From Phycomyces nitens (taxonomy: Eukaryota; Mucoromycota; Mucoromycetes; Mucorales; Phycomycetaceae), in the NCBI GenBank assembly GCA_022702545.1, contig JAHRBC010000006.1, positions 1,240,001-1,304,000 of the forward strand: a stretch of DNA of 64,000 nucleotides, in the 5' to 3' direction. A model generated the notes under the pieces. That model saw only the letters and a list, made by a program, of their open reading frames with translations. It was not told the DNA's origin and did no database searches. Shown here one piece after another: positions 12,783 through 24,119 of the stretch; the first letter of the stretch is position 1; every line of letters starts with the position of its first letter. Both the position numbers and the translations under genes were made by a program.

Positions 12783-15700
12783 TTAACTCTTAAAAAGGAC
12801 CGAGTAGTCGACACTGTTGCATGTCTGAGGGAATGCCTCTCTAATTCGAACATGGTCAAAGTTGAGAGTTGGCTTATCGAATTTCTTCATTTGGCCTGTA
12901 GGAGTACGCTGAAATTCAACGTAGTAAAAGTGCGAAAAGGAAAGAAGAAGTGTGATCGGATTGTCTGCAGATGTTAATTCCATGTGAATGAGTGGCCAAT
13001 AAACCTGAGATTCATGGTATGCATTCAGTTTGCCTGTGGTTCTGACAGAATGTTCAGAGTACGTGTAGATGATGACAGGTCTTTGGTATGTGTCAGCAAC
13101 AGTTTGAGGGCAGATAAAGGTGCTGAACCACAAGGATAGATCCGTTTGTCCCAAACAAGGCGATTTGCTGGATTATAGTCTGTTGATCATTCTCTCCTCT
13201 TCATACTGGACTACAGCATCTGTGCCAATTGCTTTGTATAGAGTGTCTTTGTATCTCATATACATCTTGAGCATATCACCTTTTACATCCATCCATTTGT
13301 ATTGGTCCTTGTGTACACCAAAACTGACAGCTCGAAAGCCACAGTTACCATCAGCACCAACACTATGAATAGCAGCAATTGCATTTCTAGTTGACTGTGA
13401 GTGTATCCATTGGAACGGGGCATCTTTCTTTACATTGCGATATGTTTGTAAACTAAGTGAAAATAGGCCCAATATTTAGTTGTTTATAAGCATTGTTTCT
13501 AGTCTTTACATACCTATCATAGGCAGAGGAGCGATGAGATAAATCTCTTTCGGCGCTTGTTGTATCCTCTTTGGCTTTAATGGTGCTTTTGTCCGGATAA
13601 GAGAAGCTACCATCGACGGCACGTACAAGCAATGTCAACTTTCTTTTTTTCTGTTCAATGCTGACATGTCTTTCTTCAATCTCTAATTGTCTTTTCTTCT
13701 TGTTGAATTCTTCTTCTTCTTTTTTCACTTTTTCTTTTTTTTGATTTCTTTTTTTTTGGCTTTCGTCAAATAGCTCTTGGAGGATTCTCAGCCGTCCTGT
13801 TCCACTCTTAACCCCTCTCTTTGACTTTCTGCCTTTGCGGTTGGTGTTGGTCGAAGGAGGCATCAAGAGATCCATGTTGATAGCTGGCTTAAGAATCACT
13901 GCCTCTGTTTTCTCCAAAATTTTGATTGCATCGGAAATCTCTTGCTGGGTACTGTATAAAGTGACAGTGTTGTATATCCCATGAAGGAGTTGTTCTACAC
14001 GTGCCAATAAGACCTCTTTGTTGGATGGACAGATCTTTTTCAGATCTAGATTTTATATAAAAAACATGAGTCATTAGACCAAGAACAAGAGTTTCAAGAA
14101 ATGACCAATATAATTTTGTACGCTTACTTTCATCAAATTGATCAGCATTTTTTTCATTTTTCAACAAAGCACTCGTAGGATCAATTTCATCATCATCGCA
14201 ATCTTCAGCGTCTTCAACCACCTCGAAATCTTCACCTAATAAACATAAACAGATAATCATAATGGGTTTAGTATTTATCTAATAAAAATCTCTTTTCTTA
14301 CTACAAGAATAGTCATTATTGTCGTTCTGAACAGAGGAAGTTGGTTCAGAAACCAAAACAGAGTTGGCAGTAGAATTATCTGCAGATTCTATTATTTACG
14401 TAAAAATAAAAGAAACACATGAAGCAATTAATTTAGAGGTCTTTACGGGCACTTGGGAGGCATTCATAGAAGCGCAAATAAAAGTATGTAATATGATTTA
14501 TGGGTCATTAAAATTAAGCCTTTAATAAAGCATATATAATAACCAAGTTTTATAAAAGTTGTGGTTGTCAGGTTTATTTGGGTTTTATTTCCAAGAAAAA
14601 ACAAGGTCCCTCTTTATCATAAATTGGAGTTTTATTTTCTTTTAACGGTACTCTGATATTATACTTACCTGTATAAATGCACCCCTAGAAGCCTCCATAG
14701 ATTCTCAGCACTTACCTAAGTTTTCTTTGCTCTCTAGATCAGGCTCAACAACACAGCTGAGAGGGACATTCTCTGTTTTCTCTTCAAAGTCTATGTAAAG
14801 AAATATCAGTCAGAACATATAAAGGTTATTCTTAGCATAATTGCTTTCAAGATACAAACTTTTGTCACATTCAAACCGCCAGCGCATATCAACAATGTCA
14901 AGAGGCAAAACCTCAGGACTAGCAGCAATAATGCAAGGGCATGGCAGCTTGTATCTGATGCGATCCCAGCACTTGCAATTGGCACCTCTAGAAACAAAAT
15001 CAGATTGCAGGCTGGTGATTGTGTTTGTCCTGATCTTGTCCATTGCAAATCTGACAACTTTAAAAGCAAGATTTTTAAATCTAAACTCTTTTTCTCTGTC
15101 AAACAGAACTGAATCGATGCTGATCCTCTCAACATTCAGCTTTCTGTAGCGATTTGCTCTCTTTAAAAAAGTTAAAATATGGATGGTGGGTTTTCTGGGA
15201 TTAACCATTTACCTTTTGCTCATAGTACGCATTCATTCGCTTAACAGTAAGTGTGAGCTTGGATGCAGACTGGCTACCCAAGGCTCTTTTCAGACCTGAA
15301 TGGAAGCTCTCTGCTCTTCCAGAAGTTCGGTTTCCCATGTGAGGGTGATCGTTGGCATACATACCCACCCAGTGTTTGACCTCATCATCCTGGAGCAAAC
15401 TAATACAAGATTATGATTAGTAAAAAAACTTTAACAAAAACACTATAACTTACACATCCTTCAAGTAACGCAATGCCAAACTTCCATTGTTCTTGAAGTA
15501 GCCATGAGTTGTGATCAGCTGTTCAAAGCTGCCAAGCGCCTCCTTATAGCTTGCTTTGTCAAAGCTAGACATGATTGCCTTGAACTCCAATTCAGCTTGA
15601 GCACGACGAAGATTATACTCGGCTGAATATATTGTTCCAATTGGGAGCTTCGTTGCCATGGTATTCCACAAATTCCAGGAACAGAGCAAGTGCTGGCTTT

Positions 15701-15897
15701 CAGGGAAAATGGCACCAATTGCATTGCGCAAAGCTTGCTCGTTGTCAGTTACAAATACTGATGGCAAAGGGTGTTCATTTGTAGGCCAAATGGCCTCTCA
15801 CAATTCCTCTAAGATCCAGGTGTATGTAGCCTCAGTTTCCGAATTAACAAAGGCTGCTGCAATTGCAAAAGTTTGCAGCTTATTGCTTCCTTTATCA
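12783..15897 (-). pseudogene. MULE transposase, C-terminal half: DDE remainder, SWIM finger, coiled coil, OTU-like protease domain
   Basis: Continues the N-terminal half after the CACTA insertion. In order on the minus strand: rest of the MULE DDE core (PSVFVTDNEQALRNAI at about 15760, with FPESQHLLCSW); HPHMGNRTSGRAESFHSGLK; a SWIM-like finger (CKCWDRIRYKLPCPC, with Cys in place of the usual His); an acidic exon (EDAEDCDDDEIDP); a Lys/Glu coiled coil at about 13.6-13.8 kb; and an OTU cysteine-protease-like domain. That domain has GADGNCGFRAVSFG for the D/C box (about 13340) and SHFYYVEF for the His (about 12920). Introns separate exons, e.g. GTATGT to CACTTAG near 13515-13460. In-frame stops at about 15815 (TGA) and 13173-13175 (TAA) make it non-functional. 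Confidence 0.8.
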
Positions 15898-17181
15898 CAC
15901 TGGGAAAATCAAATATTTTTATATAAATCAAAATTAAAGATTATGTATAGGGAAAATCAATTTTCATGCTATTAATGGTGGGTTTTCATTTTGATCAACA
16001 ATCCATTTTTATGTATACCGTTGAGGCCTACTATCCTATCAACAAATGTACAGAATCTCATTATAGATTCCTTAATTGTCCGCCAAATACACAAAACGTT
16101 AAATCTATAGAGCAATTACAGTTTACTCTCAGTAATTGCACCCTTTTATATACTCTTGTACATCATTTATAAAGCGATTCTACTGGAACATACAGACCAC
16201 TCAAAAGCACCGATTTAATATCTATTCTGCTGTTCATCTGACAGGCCATAGATACTACTCCAGCCACATGAAAAAGATAAAAATTGCTATTGCAGTGCTT
16301 GTAAAAATAATGAAAACTGCTTTTACAGTGCTTAAAGAATGATAAAACTTGGTTTTGTGGTTTAGAAAGGATAAAAACTGCCAGGATAGACAGGCCCCAT
16401 TTGTTTATTATTTTACAGGATCAATAGATTTGAAAATTTTTCAATTTTTGTTTATTTGATAAAATATTTCTTTAGCTAGCTTTTCTAAAATACGATTCTC
16501 TCCTTTGATAAAACTAATGGTTATATTAATACTGTTTGATAGAAACTTACGATTAATCTGAAGCAAGACCAGTCTGCCTAATAAATGCATTTGAGATATA
16601 AATATAGAGGCAAAAGATAAATTATAATGAGTACTTGTTTAAATGCGATGATATGAATCACAATACTTATATTATATACAGTAGCACTGGATCATTTCGT
16701 AGTATTAAACAGCTCTGCACCAAAAACCCGATCTTGTATAATGAGTCCATTAAACAGGACATGATATGCCTAGTAATATATATATTAAAATAAATAAATG
16801 ATTTATTGTTGATATTGTATAGATAGTTACCTTTTCACGCCAAAGTTAAACTAGTGATTAATCTGTTTGTAAACATATTGAATATTTGTTACTAAATAAT
16901 ATATATAAGCAATTAGACAAGGTGTATATAAAATATTTAAAGACAAAGCTTACCATGATCTTGCCATAAAGTACAAATTTCAGTCGGGATGGATGTATTT
17001 AGCTATACTACACTCCCACCACAGAAATCACTGTCACATTTGTTCAATTTCTAGTTCCGAAAGACTACACATCAACTTCTTTAACATATATCTTCTGAAC
17101 AAAGATAGCAAGTGTATTAAAACTTTGGTTTTATACTTTGAATAATATATATATTGATAAAATAATAAAAAAAAAGAAATA

Positions 17182-18596
17182 TTAATATACAGTGTGGCCA
17201 CCATGAGCCTTTATTACGGCTCTTACTCTTTCGGGCATACTTGTGACAAGAGTATACAATACTTCAGGGTCTAACCGCTCCCACTCCTGAAGAATACAGG
17301 CCTTGAGGTCATTAACATTGCTAATATACCCCTTCCTCTCTTGACCCTTGGCCTTTAAAGCATGCCAAACATGCTTGATTGGGTAGAGATCTGGACTTTG
17401 GGATGGCCAGTAGTGTGATATTTGGTAGTAGAAAAGGGACGGTGGATACTTTGAGACTCTTTATTGTGATTGAGAAAAAGTTAAAGTTATATCCAGTCTT
17501 TTTTTCAAGAAGTGTGTTAACTTAGTATTTATAATTATTGTTATAATTCTTATCAGCTTGGATATTCATTATCATAATAGCTGTGTTATTAGTTAATAGG
17601 TATTTTGGGACTTTGTCCCACAATAGATTGGGTATGGTATTTTCATATTTGGATAAGGATTTCTGGATGGTATAGTTTGTCTTGATTTTAGATAATCCAG
17701 CTATCTGGGTTTATATATCACTTTTCTCTGATATACCATTATGCCAAATACAACAAGTAGTCAAATCGCTGAATTTCCCAACGATTCTTCTACCATGTCG
17801 TATATGAGCCAGTATGACAGCTGGCCCCGTCTTCTTGGAATGTGAACATTGTGTCATGTTCCTCATTCAATTTCTGGTACCATGGATTGAAGTCCTTGGA
17901 CAAACAATTGACATAGGCGTCTTGGTCAACAGAGCCTTCAAGAAAAGATAAAGGGCCAAGACCACCAGCCCAGAAACAACCCCATACCATGACAGAACCT
18001 TTTCCGTACTTCTCTGTTGTAAGGGTATGTCTTTCTTGGTGTCTCTTGCCAGGTTTACGTATCACAGATGGGTCAGAATCATTGCCCTTCACCATGAATC
18101 TTGACTCATCTGACCATACCACCCTACTCCAGTCCTTGATGCTAAAGTTGGCTCTAGCTTTAGCCCAACGCAGCCGATTCTTCTTCTGTTTGATAGTAAG
18201 GCTAGGCTTTGATACAAGCTTGTAAGATCTGAAGCCTTTTGCTCTTAGATATCTGATAACTGTCTCTCTACAGACAATGACACCTGTGGCAGCCAAATTT
18301 CCTTGGTGGTATGAAAAACTTTCAAACGGATTCTGTCTCACACTCAAGCAAAGACTTGTAACGTCAGTGACACTGAGCTTGTTTGGTCTTCCGGGTCTAG
18401 GCTTTGTACTAGTTGTACCAGTTTCTTTCCAACGTTTGATGGTGGTGTTAATTGTTGATCGAGGAATGCTCATGTAGTTTGCAATCTCAGTTGGGGTATG
18501 GTTGGCATTAGAGAGCCAAATAATACCTCCATGCTCAAACTCAGACAACTCGCGTCTAGGGGATGGGCTTCTGGTTCTTTTATTTCTTAATGACAT
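17182..18596 (-). pseudogene. Tc1/mariner transposase (Tc1-B), interrupted and with a changed catalytic residue
   Basis: From ATG 18596 on the minus strand: an HTH region (IPRSTINTTIKRWKETG), a GRPNKL AT-hook-like motif, first Asp in VVWSDESRFM, then GSVMVWGCFWAGG and the second Asp in FQEDGASCH. After a roughly 370-bp insert at 17423-17795 the frame resumes with YWPSQSPDLYPIKHVW, where the expected catalytic Glu (PIEHVW) reads Lys. That is a GAA/GAG to AAG-type change. The element spans roughly 17190-18702, with weakly inverted ends next to TA. Apart from the insert and the Lys, the reading frame is well preserved, so it is younger than Tc1-A. Confidence 0.85.
17423..17795. repeat. LTR-like insert in Tc1-B
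   Basis: A segment of about 373 bp begins TGGTAGTAGAA and ends TTCTTCTACCA, i.e. TG...CA with short inverted ends, as in solo LTRs. It interrupts the Tc1-B transposase between its second Asp motif and WPSQSPDL. I could not find a clean 5-bp target duplication, so the exact boundaries and class are uncertain. Confidence 0.5.
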
Positions 18597-19390
18597 GAGT
18601 GATTAAGTTAGTAGAAAAGGCTCTGGGAAGAATAACAAAAAAGGGACGTTGAAAAAAAAAGGCTTAATTTTAAGAGTGGCGCTCATTTATATGGTCTGAG
18701 TGTATATGATATGAGATGATGGTTAATAAATATAGACAAACATACATACAGATATTACTTTACCTTGGAATAGTTGAGTACATATGCCTATAACAAAAAG
18801 TAATGTTATTAAGAGTAAATAATATTTTTTTAAAAAGATACTAACCAAGCGTAAAAATAACCAGCAGTAGAAGAAAAAGAAAAATAAAGGAAAAGTAAAT
18901 ACTTTGTGATAAATGTTGGTTTAACCCTGAGAAATGGCGGCTGATAAAATATATTTTCTTAAAGAAGCTATTTGTATCTATTGATGCAGTTAAACACATA
19001 TAGATACTTTTCTAAGTTGGGAATTTTTGATGATATCATCCTCGCATGTCTTCTCAAAGTCTGAGTAGAGACCATAACTGAACCTCTGCTATCAAGTGAG
19101 CAGATTGAACATCTGAAATTCACTTTGTTATTATTATAGTTGAACACTTTTAGGTATTGATCTTTGTATAATTGGCAAGGAAAAGGGTTTATAATTATAG
19201 TTTATTTGTTGCTTTTTATAGTTAAAATGTAACAGCCAAAAGGTACAATCTGCTCTGTACCCAATAGAATACTCTTTACATTATCATTGGCGCCAAAAAT
19301 AAGAAAAGCTAGTTGAGTTGAATTATTCTTAATTTTATATCAAATAATAATTAATTTTGCCAAAGATAGAAACAATGGATTTTTGTAGTG

Positions 19391-20218
19391 TCAGAGGATG
19401 CATTGCTTGTGCCAACAACATTTACAAGAGACAGCTTGTGGGCATTAGTCTTGTAGGTTGCATCAATCGTAACTGCCTTGGGCCAAAATCTTGCCTCTTG
19501 AATCGCTGCATGGTGAATAAAGAAAATTCCTTTAACTTCTTGCATGTCCCCTTTCATCTCTACTTGAATGCGAACAGTATATCCAATGCTTTCAAGATGG
19601 GATATAAGAAGAAACATTTCTTTTCCATTCTCATTCTTCAAAAAAAGAGTTTGGATGTTATGAATGTCTTTTTTGATGATATTCATTACATTCAAAGCTT
19701 TCAAAGTCTAGGTAAAAATAATTTAGAAATAGTTGCCAAGTGTTGATATGTGCACTTATATCCATAACACTTGTAACTGGGTCTTTATGCCCACTAGCCA
19801 GCAAAGTGTAGATTCGTTCCATGATTTTAGGTGGCTGCTTACAATTGACTGCATAAGTAGTGTTATCCTGTGAGATGGGATGATTATGCTCCATGTTGCT
19901 TCTAGTTATAGTGAAATCAAACAAGTTGAAAGAAGCAGGGCAATCAAACTTTTGGGTGCTCCATTTCACTTCTTTCTTCATGGTCTCGGCGCCTTCAATT
20001 GCTTCTTGATTCTCAATTTCAGCAGAATTCTTTTCCAATTCACGCTTCAATCCTCCATGCTTGCAAATGTAAGCAAATTTGCCTTGCTTAAGACTCGAGC
20101 TTTTAATAGAAAAGAAAACGTTGTATTTCTTTCCAAAGCTTTTAACAGTTTCGGTTAACTCTTCTTTTGATTGAAATTTTCTGCCAATGGCAAAGCTTTT
20201 CTTGAATTTGGTGTTCAT
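19391..20218 (-). pseudogene. MULE transposase, N-terminal half (FAR1-like DNA-binding region and start of DDE core)
   Basis: Minus-strand ATG at 20218 opens a basic region resembling FAR1/MULE N-termini (GRKFQSKEELTETVKSFGKK, later DCPASFNLF and MEHNHPIS, a WRKY-GCM1-type zinc-binding layout). After a short intron near 19.7 kb it continues with the first catalytic Asp in KAVTIDATYKTNAHKLSLVN and stops being MULE sequence at 19391, where the CACTA insertion starts. The other half lies at 12783-15897. This would be the DNA-binding and catalytic part of the transposase acting on the TIRs at 12586 and 20397. Confidence 0.8.
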
Positions 20219-20324
20219 GTTATTGCGAGTTCGATTAGATTGAGAAAATATTTTGACAAGGTAAAGTTCAAAGAACGTTTGAAAATATGAACACTGAAAT
20301 TCACTCTTTACAAAAGAGTCTACG

Positions 20325-20397
20325 TCACACTTTTTTGATTTTCTTTTGGTGGGAGTGTAGGAGGGAGTGTATTGAGGGAGTGTATCAAGAATTCCCC
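20325..20397 (-). repeat. right terminal inverted repeat of the MULE
   Basis: The reverse complement reads TTCTTGATACACTCCCTC, then two more CACTCCC motifs, then AAAAAAGTGTGACGTAGAC, matching the left end. It is followed by the second TTAATCAT at 20398-20405. Confidence 0.75.
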
Positions 20398-20480
20398 TTA
20401 ATCATTCATGTGTCAAAATAAATTCTAACAGAATTGTTTGAGACACTCAAATAAATTTTATGACATATGATTGCTTTATC
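20398..20480 (-). mobile_element. remaining 5' flank of Tc1-A beyond the MULE
   Basis: Starts with the MULE TSD TTAATCAT, so it is the sequence once adjacent to 12585 (the Tc1-A transposase start). The outer end of Tc1-A is not clear; I could not match a terminal inverted repeat with the 11.4-kb side. Confidence 0.4.
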
Positions 20481-20584
20481 TTCTTTTTATTTAAAGTCAG
20501 CAAAAGTTAACAGTAATAAGTTGAATCTAATTGTCTTGATAATATAATTGATCTTCTTTTTCACTTGGTCAGCACTGCAAAACT

Positions 20585-21870
20585 ATGAACTCCACAATTA
20601 CTCCCAAACTTGTTGCTGCCATGCAACAATGCCTACTTCAACTCGAACTCTTGGCCACTCAGACTCAACCTTCAGCAGAGTCTCCATCTCTTTTTCCTCC
20701 TACCATAGATAATACCATGACGGACAATGGAGATAGGGTTGCTACCCTACATTCTCTTGATACTCAATCATCGTTCACTTGGACACCTCCAACCTTCTTA
20801 CAGGAGGTACTTTCTCTTGATTCTCCCTTGTTCCCTATGACTTTACTATCTGATGTTGACTGCCATACCTTGATTGATCAATATCCCAATATTGATGGCC
20901 TTCAATACCAACCACCAGACACTGTTCCCATTGCGGCTCAAAAAATGAATCATTCTTAATTGAAGCAGGACATGTTGTTGAAACAACTGCAGTATTTACT
21001 TTTGGGTATCTTCTGTCCCCTGGATGTCTTGGGTCTTGAAATCAGCAAGGACACCAACAATGAGAACGTTCAATACTACCTCTACATGCTTAAGGATTGC
21101 TACTCTCTGTTACTTAATGTCTCTGCCCAACTCAATGAGATGCATACCACCCTCACCTTTCAAGCTATTAATCCGGGTTTTATGGCCCCCACTGCTAACC
21201 AAGGGAACACCTATACAATTTCCCCAACCAACTTCCAATCTGCTTTGGTTCAACAGACTACCACCTCGCAAGCCATCAGAAATGCTAGCAACCTTTGTTC
21301 CAAGTGACGACCCTTTCACAACAACTCCAATCACTCTGCCCCTCCTCAACCCCGGCAGTTTTTTTGATCAGGTCCGTCCTCTCAGCAGGGCGGTTACAAC
21401 AACATGTCCCACAACCAATCCAAGTCTCACAACACTGGCAACACTGGCAACACAGGTAACACAGGCAACACAGGCAACACAGGCAACACAGGCAACACCA
21501 GCAGCCAACAGTACAACCAGCACAACAGCAACAAACCGTAGAACAACACCAATCCTTTTCGCCAACAACAACAGTAAGCAATACTCCACCTCTAGTCAGT
21601 GGTTGACTAAGCCAGTCTTATACGGCTTGGACAACACTTTCAATCGACAATTGGCTCTTGCGCATAATATGGCACGGCTTTACCATCCCCTTCACCTCAC
21701 CACCACCACTTCGTCTCCACCCATTGCCAACTATACTGTACAATCAACAACAACAACAGTTGCTTGACCAAGAAATCCACCTTTTACTACAAAAACAAGC
21801 CATTGAATTGGTCAACGACAACTTGTCCCTGGGGTTCTACAGCAGCATGTTTATCATACCCAAGTGTGAC
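20585..21870 (+). pseudogene. DIRS-type gag and RT start, decayed
   Basis: A frame from ATG 20585 runs through several stops (TAA 20957-20959, TGA 21305-21307, TGA about 21366). It encodes a gag-like segment (VPIAAQKMNH, LLKQLQYLLLGIFCPLDV, YMLKDCYSLLLNVSAQLNEM), then a Gly-Asn-Thr repeat and Gln/Asn-rich tail. In another frame the typical start of a DIRS reverse transcriptase follows (QQLLDQEIHLLLQKQAIELV, FYSSMFIIPK). RT then breaks off near 21.87 kb. This is a different family from the DIRS element at 35-44.7 kb. Class assigned by motif similarity only. Confidence 0.6.
21431..21493 (+). repeat. 9-bp tandem repeat encoding Gly-Asn-Thr
   Basis: Seven units of AACACTGGC/AACACAGGC in direct tandem within the decayed DIRS gag frame, encoding (GNT)n. 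Some units differ at the third and sixth bases. Confidence 0.9.
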
Positions 21871-22067
21871 AGTTATATATCCCCAATTGGCAATCTTTCC
21901 TATTACCATATTTATACTTATCCTAAACTAGCTCATTATAATCACTATCCCTATATCATATCCCAACTCTCAAATCCTAATAAAGACAGAGGTTATTCCC
22001 CTACTAGTGACTATCACATTGGTGGAGAAGCTCGGTCTAATATCATACCCACCAATCCTTAAGTGCC

Positions 22068-23699
22068 ATGAACCCCTATAATACTGCTGGATATTACACT
22101 GACTTAGACCCTTGGTCTTTGCAGCCGGATGCATATGCTAGTCCCTCTCCCGCGCAGCAAGCGTTTTCTGGCAGCCCAGCTGATGAAAATCTGTATTCTC
22201 TATTTCTTCAACAAGTCCTTGCCCAAAGGGAGGAGAGTTCTAGGCAACGGGAAGCCAAATTTCAAGAAGAATTGGCAAATAGAGAAGCCTACTATCAACA
22301 TCAGGTAGCATATATGCTAAAAGCTCAAGAAGGCCAATTCAAACAGACATATGAAGAATGACAGGCAAGCCATGACACTACAATACGTTGAAAGGCCAAA
22401 GAAGAGCTCGAGAGACTAGTTGAAGAAAAGAAGGTTGAGATGGCAAGACAGTTACAAGTACAAAGTGAAGAACTCAAAAGAAGAGTGACGGAAATGCAGA
22501 AGAAAATGGAGAACGAGTGGCAACAACACTTGCTACAGGAATCTAGAAGAGGTGAAGAGCACTGCCAGCAAGTAGAGATGGAAAATCAATGCTTGTATGA
22601 AGATCATAACCATTGAGACGAGGTGCATAACTCACAGTTGCTATACAAAATAGAACGACTGCGGCAACAAGCAGCAGAACAAGAAGCTTACCACAACAAA
22701 GAGCTAGCACAGCTACAGCAGAACATGTACACTATGTACAAACAGCTTGGGCAAGAACAGGCAAGACTCTCTGTTGCCAGTGAGTATGGTGGGGAATCGA
22801 GGAGCTTGAGAGTTCCAACTGAACCCATGCATCCTCCAAGACCAGTGACACAAGATTACCCTGACCGCCCCAGCACCAGTCTGCCAACACCCTTACCCAG
22901 ATCGCAAGGGACGGACTCGTTGTACAATTTGACAGTATCCCACATTCAGCGAAGCGAAGCCTTGCAAGACAAATGGAGGCAGCAAGAGGACCACCGCACG
23001 ACTAAACAAAATGCAGCAGGGGTGTCAACAAGTGGGGGTCGCAGGGGTGGCCCTCGTATCGAAGTAAAGCCATATACCAGGCAACCTCACAAAGATCCAT
23101 TTGCCTGGGTATTAGCTTTTGAAAAAACCTCCAATTACTTTGGATGGGATGATGAGGCTAAGGCCAAAGAATTCATGATGGCAATGCAAGGTGCTGCAGC
23201 GTACCAGTGGGATGCACTGGCAAAAGACAAATGTGAAGATATCAATGTTGCGATGCATGAATTCAAGCAGTTTTTTGGCGCTGGAGAATTGTCAGTAATG
23301 GCACTTGCAGACCTCTCAAATATGAATCAGGGCAAAGAGAGTATGACCACTTTTGGCCTGCATCTGGCTATCACTCTTCAACGCATAACCAGTGACATGC
23401 CAGAAGAACTTAAGTTGTACTTCTTCTATGAGCATACTTGCCCTGAAGTGCGTAAGGAAGCGTCCCAACACAATCCCAACATGCTCAAGGAGGCAGTCAA
23501 GTATACAACAGCCATGGAGAGAGCTGACAGAACCATAATAGGATGGTTTGCAGACCAGGCCAAAACAGCACGTCTCCCACAGTTGGTTAACCCGACGGAT
23601 ACTGGACCATCACCCATGGAAGATGTCAAACAGAATGCTCAATGTTTCCAGCCTTTTCAACAACACTGCAAAAACTGTGGGGTAAAACCATGTATATAA
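22068..23699 (+). pseudogene. retrotransposon Gag (Ty3/Gypsy-like) with coiled coil, three in-frame TGA codons
   Basis: One frame runs from ATG 22068 to TAA/stop at 23699, broken only by TGA at 22359, 22389 and 22614. The N-terminal third is a Glu/Gln-rich coiled coil (REAKFQEELANREAYYQHQ; later KEELERLVEEKKVEMARQLQ). The C-terminal part is a Gag capsid-like domain (DPFAWVLAFEKTSNYFGW, FKQFFGAGELSVMALADLSN) that ends at what may be the first half of a zinc knuckle (HCKNCG). No protease or RT follows, so the element is truncated near 23.7 kb. With the TGA codons read as Arg (CGA), the protein would be about 543 residues. Confidence 0.75.
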
Positions 23700-24119
23700 C
23701 CAGAAATAAATAGGAGAGAAGTTTAGATTTTCAGGGGAGAACAGAATACTATGAGTATGGAAGTAAGCAAGGTTTCTCCTGGGCCCAAAGTCGAAAACTT
23801 TTGGGAGAGTAGGGTTTGTTAGCTTTTTCTGCATATAGATTTTTGGTGTTTACCAGATTTTTATGCTTAAAACTATGTTTTTAGTGTAATAGATTATGTG
23901 TTTATAAATTGAAAAGACGATTACACACAGCAAATAAAGTTGGGGAGAAGCTGGCTTTCTCTATGATATCAAGGATATCCTCAAGCAATTAACCAATCAT
24001 CAAATACTATTACTGTGCAATCAAGCATAGAATAATTCCCCCCCCCCCCCATTGTTTTATACCCCATACTTATTAGGTTTATGGTTTATATTTGTGTTTA
24101 TTGGAAAGAATAGAATGGT
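23700..24119. other. noncoding, with a 13-C homopolymer
   Basis: No gene seen. Probably trailing decayed retroelement sequence. A run of 13 C at 24038-24050 is exceptional in this AT-rich DNA. Confidence 0.5.

Larger units (their letters stand above)
15898..19390. mobile_element. CACTA-type element inside the MULE transposase gene (3-bp TSD TCA)
   Basis: Starts CACTGGGAAAATC at 15898 and ends with TTTTTGTAGTG at 19390 (reverse CACTACAAAAATCC). TCA is duplicated at 15895-15897 and 19391-19393. Removing it with one TSD rejoins the MULE frame exactly (VGTSNASSD then KGSNKLQTFA). No transposase of its own is seen, so it is non-autonomous. Its interior (e.g. around 16.4 kb and 18.9 kb) resembles the element at 47656-49401. 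It carries a Tc1 insertion at about 17.19-18.70 kb. Confidence 0.85.
12586..20397 (-). mobile_element. Mutator-like element (MULE) with 8-bp TSD, itself carrying nested insertions
   Basis: Both ends share GATTCTTGATACACTCCC-type inverted sequence (GGGAGATTCTTG on the left, GGGGAATTCTTG on the reverse strand at the right). The flanks carry the same 8 bp, TTAATCAT, at 12578-12585 and 20398-20405. Length is 7812 bp including a 3493-bp CACTA insertion at 15898-19390. It encodes a minus-strand MULE transposase with an OTU-like C-terminus. It sits within the start region of Tc1-A. TSDs of 8-10 bp are usual for the Mutator superfamily. Confidence 0.85.

Noticed and set aside
21285..21581. Minus-strand Cys-rich frame
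   Set aside because: Antisense of the 9-bp GNT repeat; the periodic Cys comes from the repeat.
22359..22616. TGA read as a sense codon (alternative genetic code)
   Set aside because: TGA ends LINE ORF1 (36882-36884) and would be the natural stop of the DIRS recombinase. Paired copies show CGA/CAA at TGA sites, so decay explains it better.
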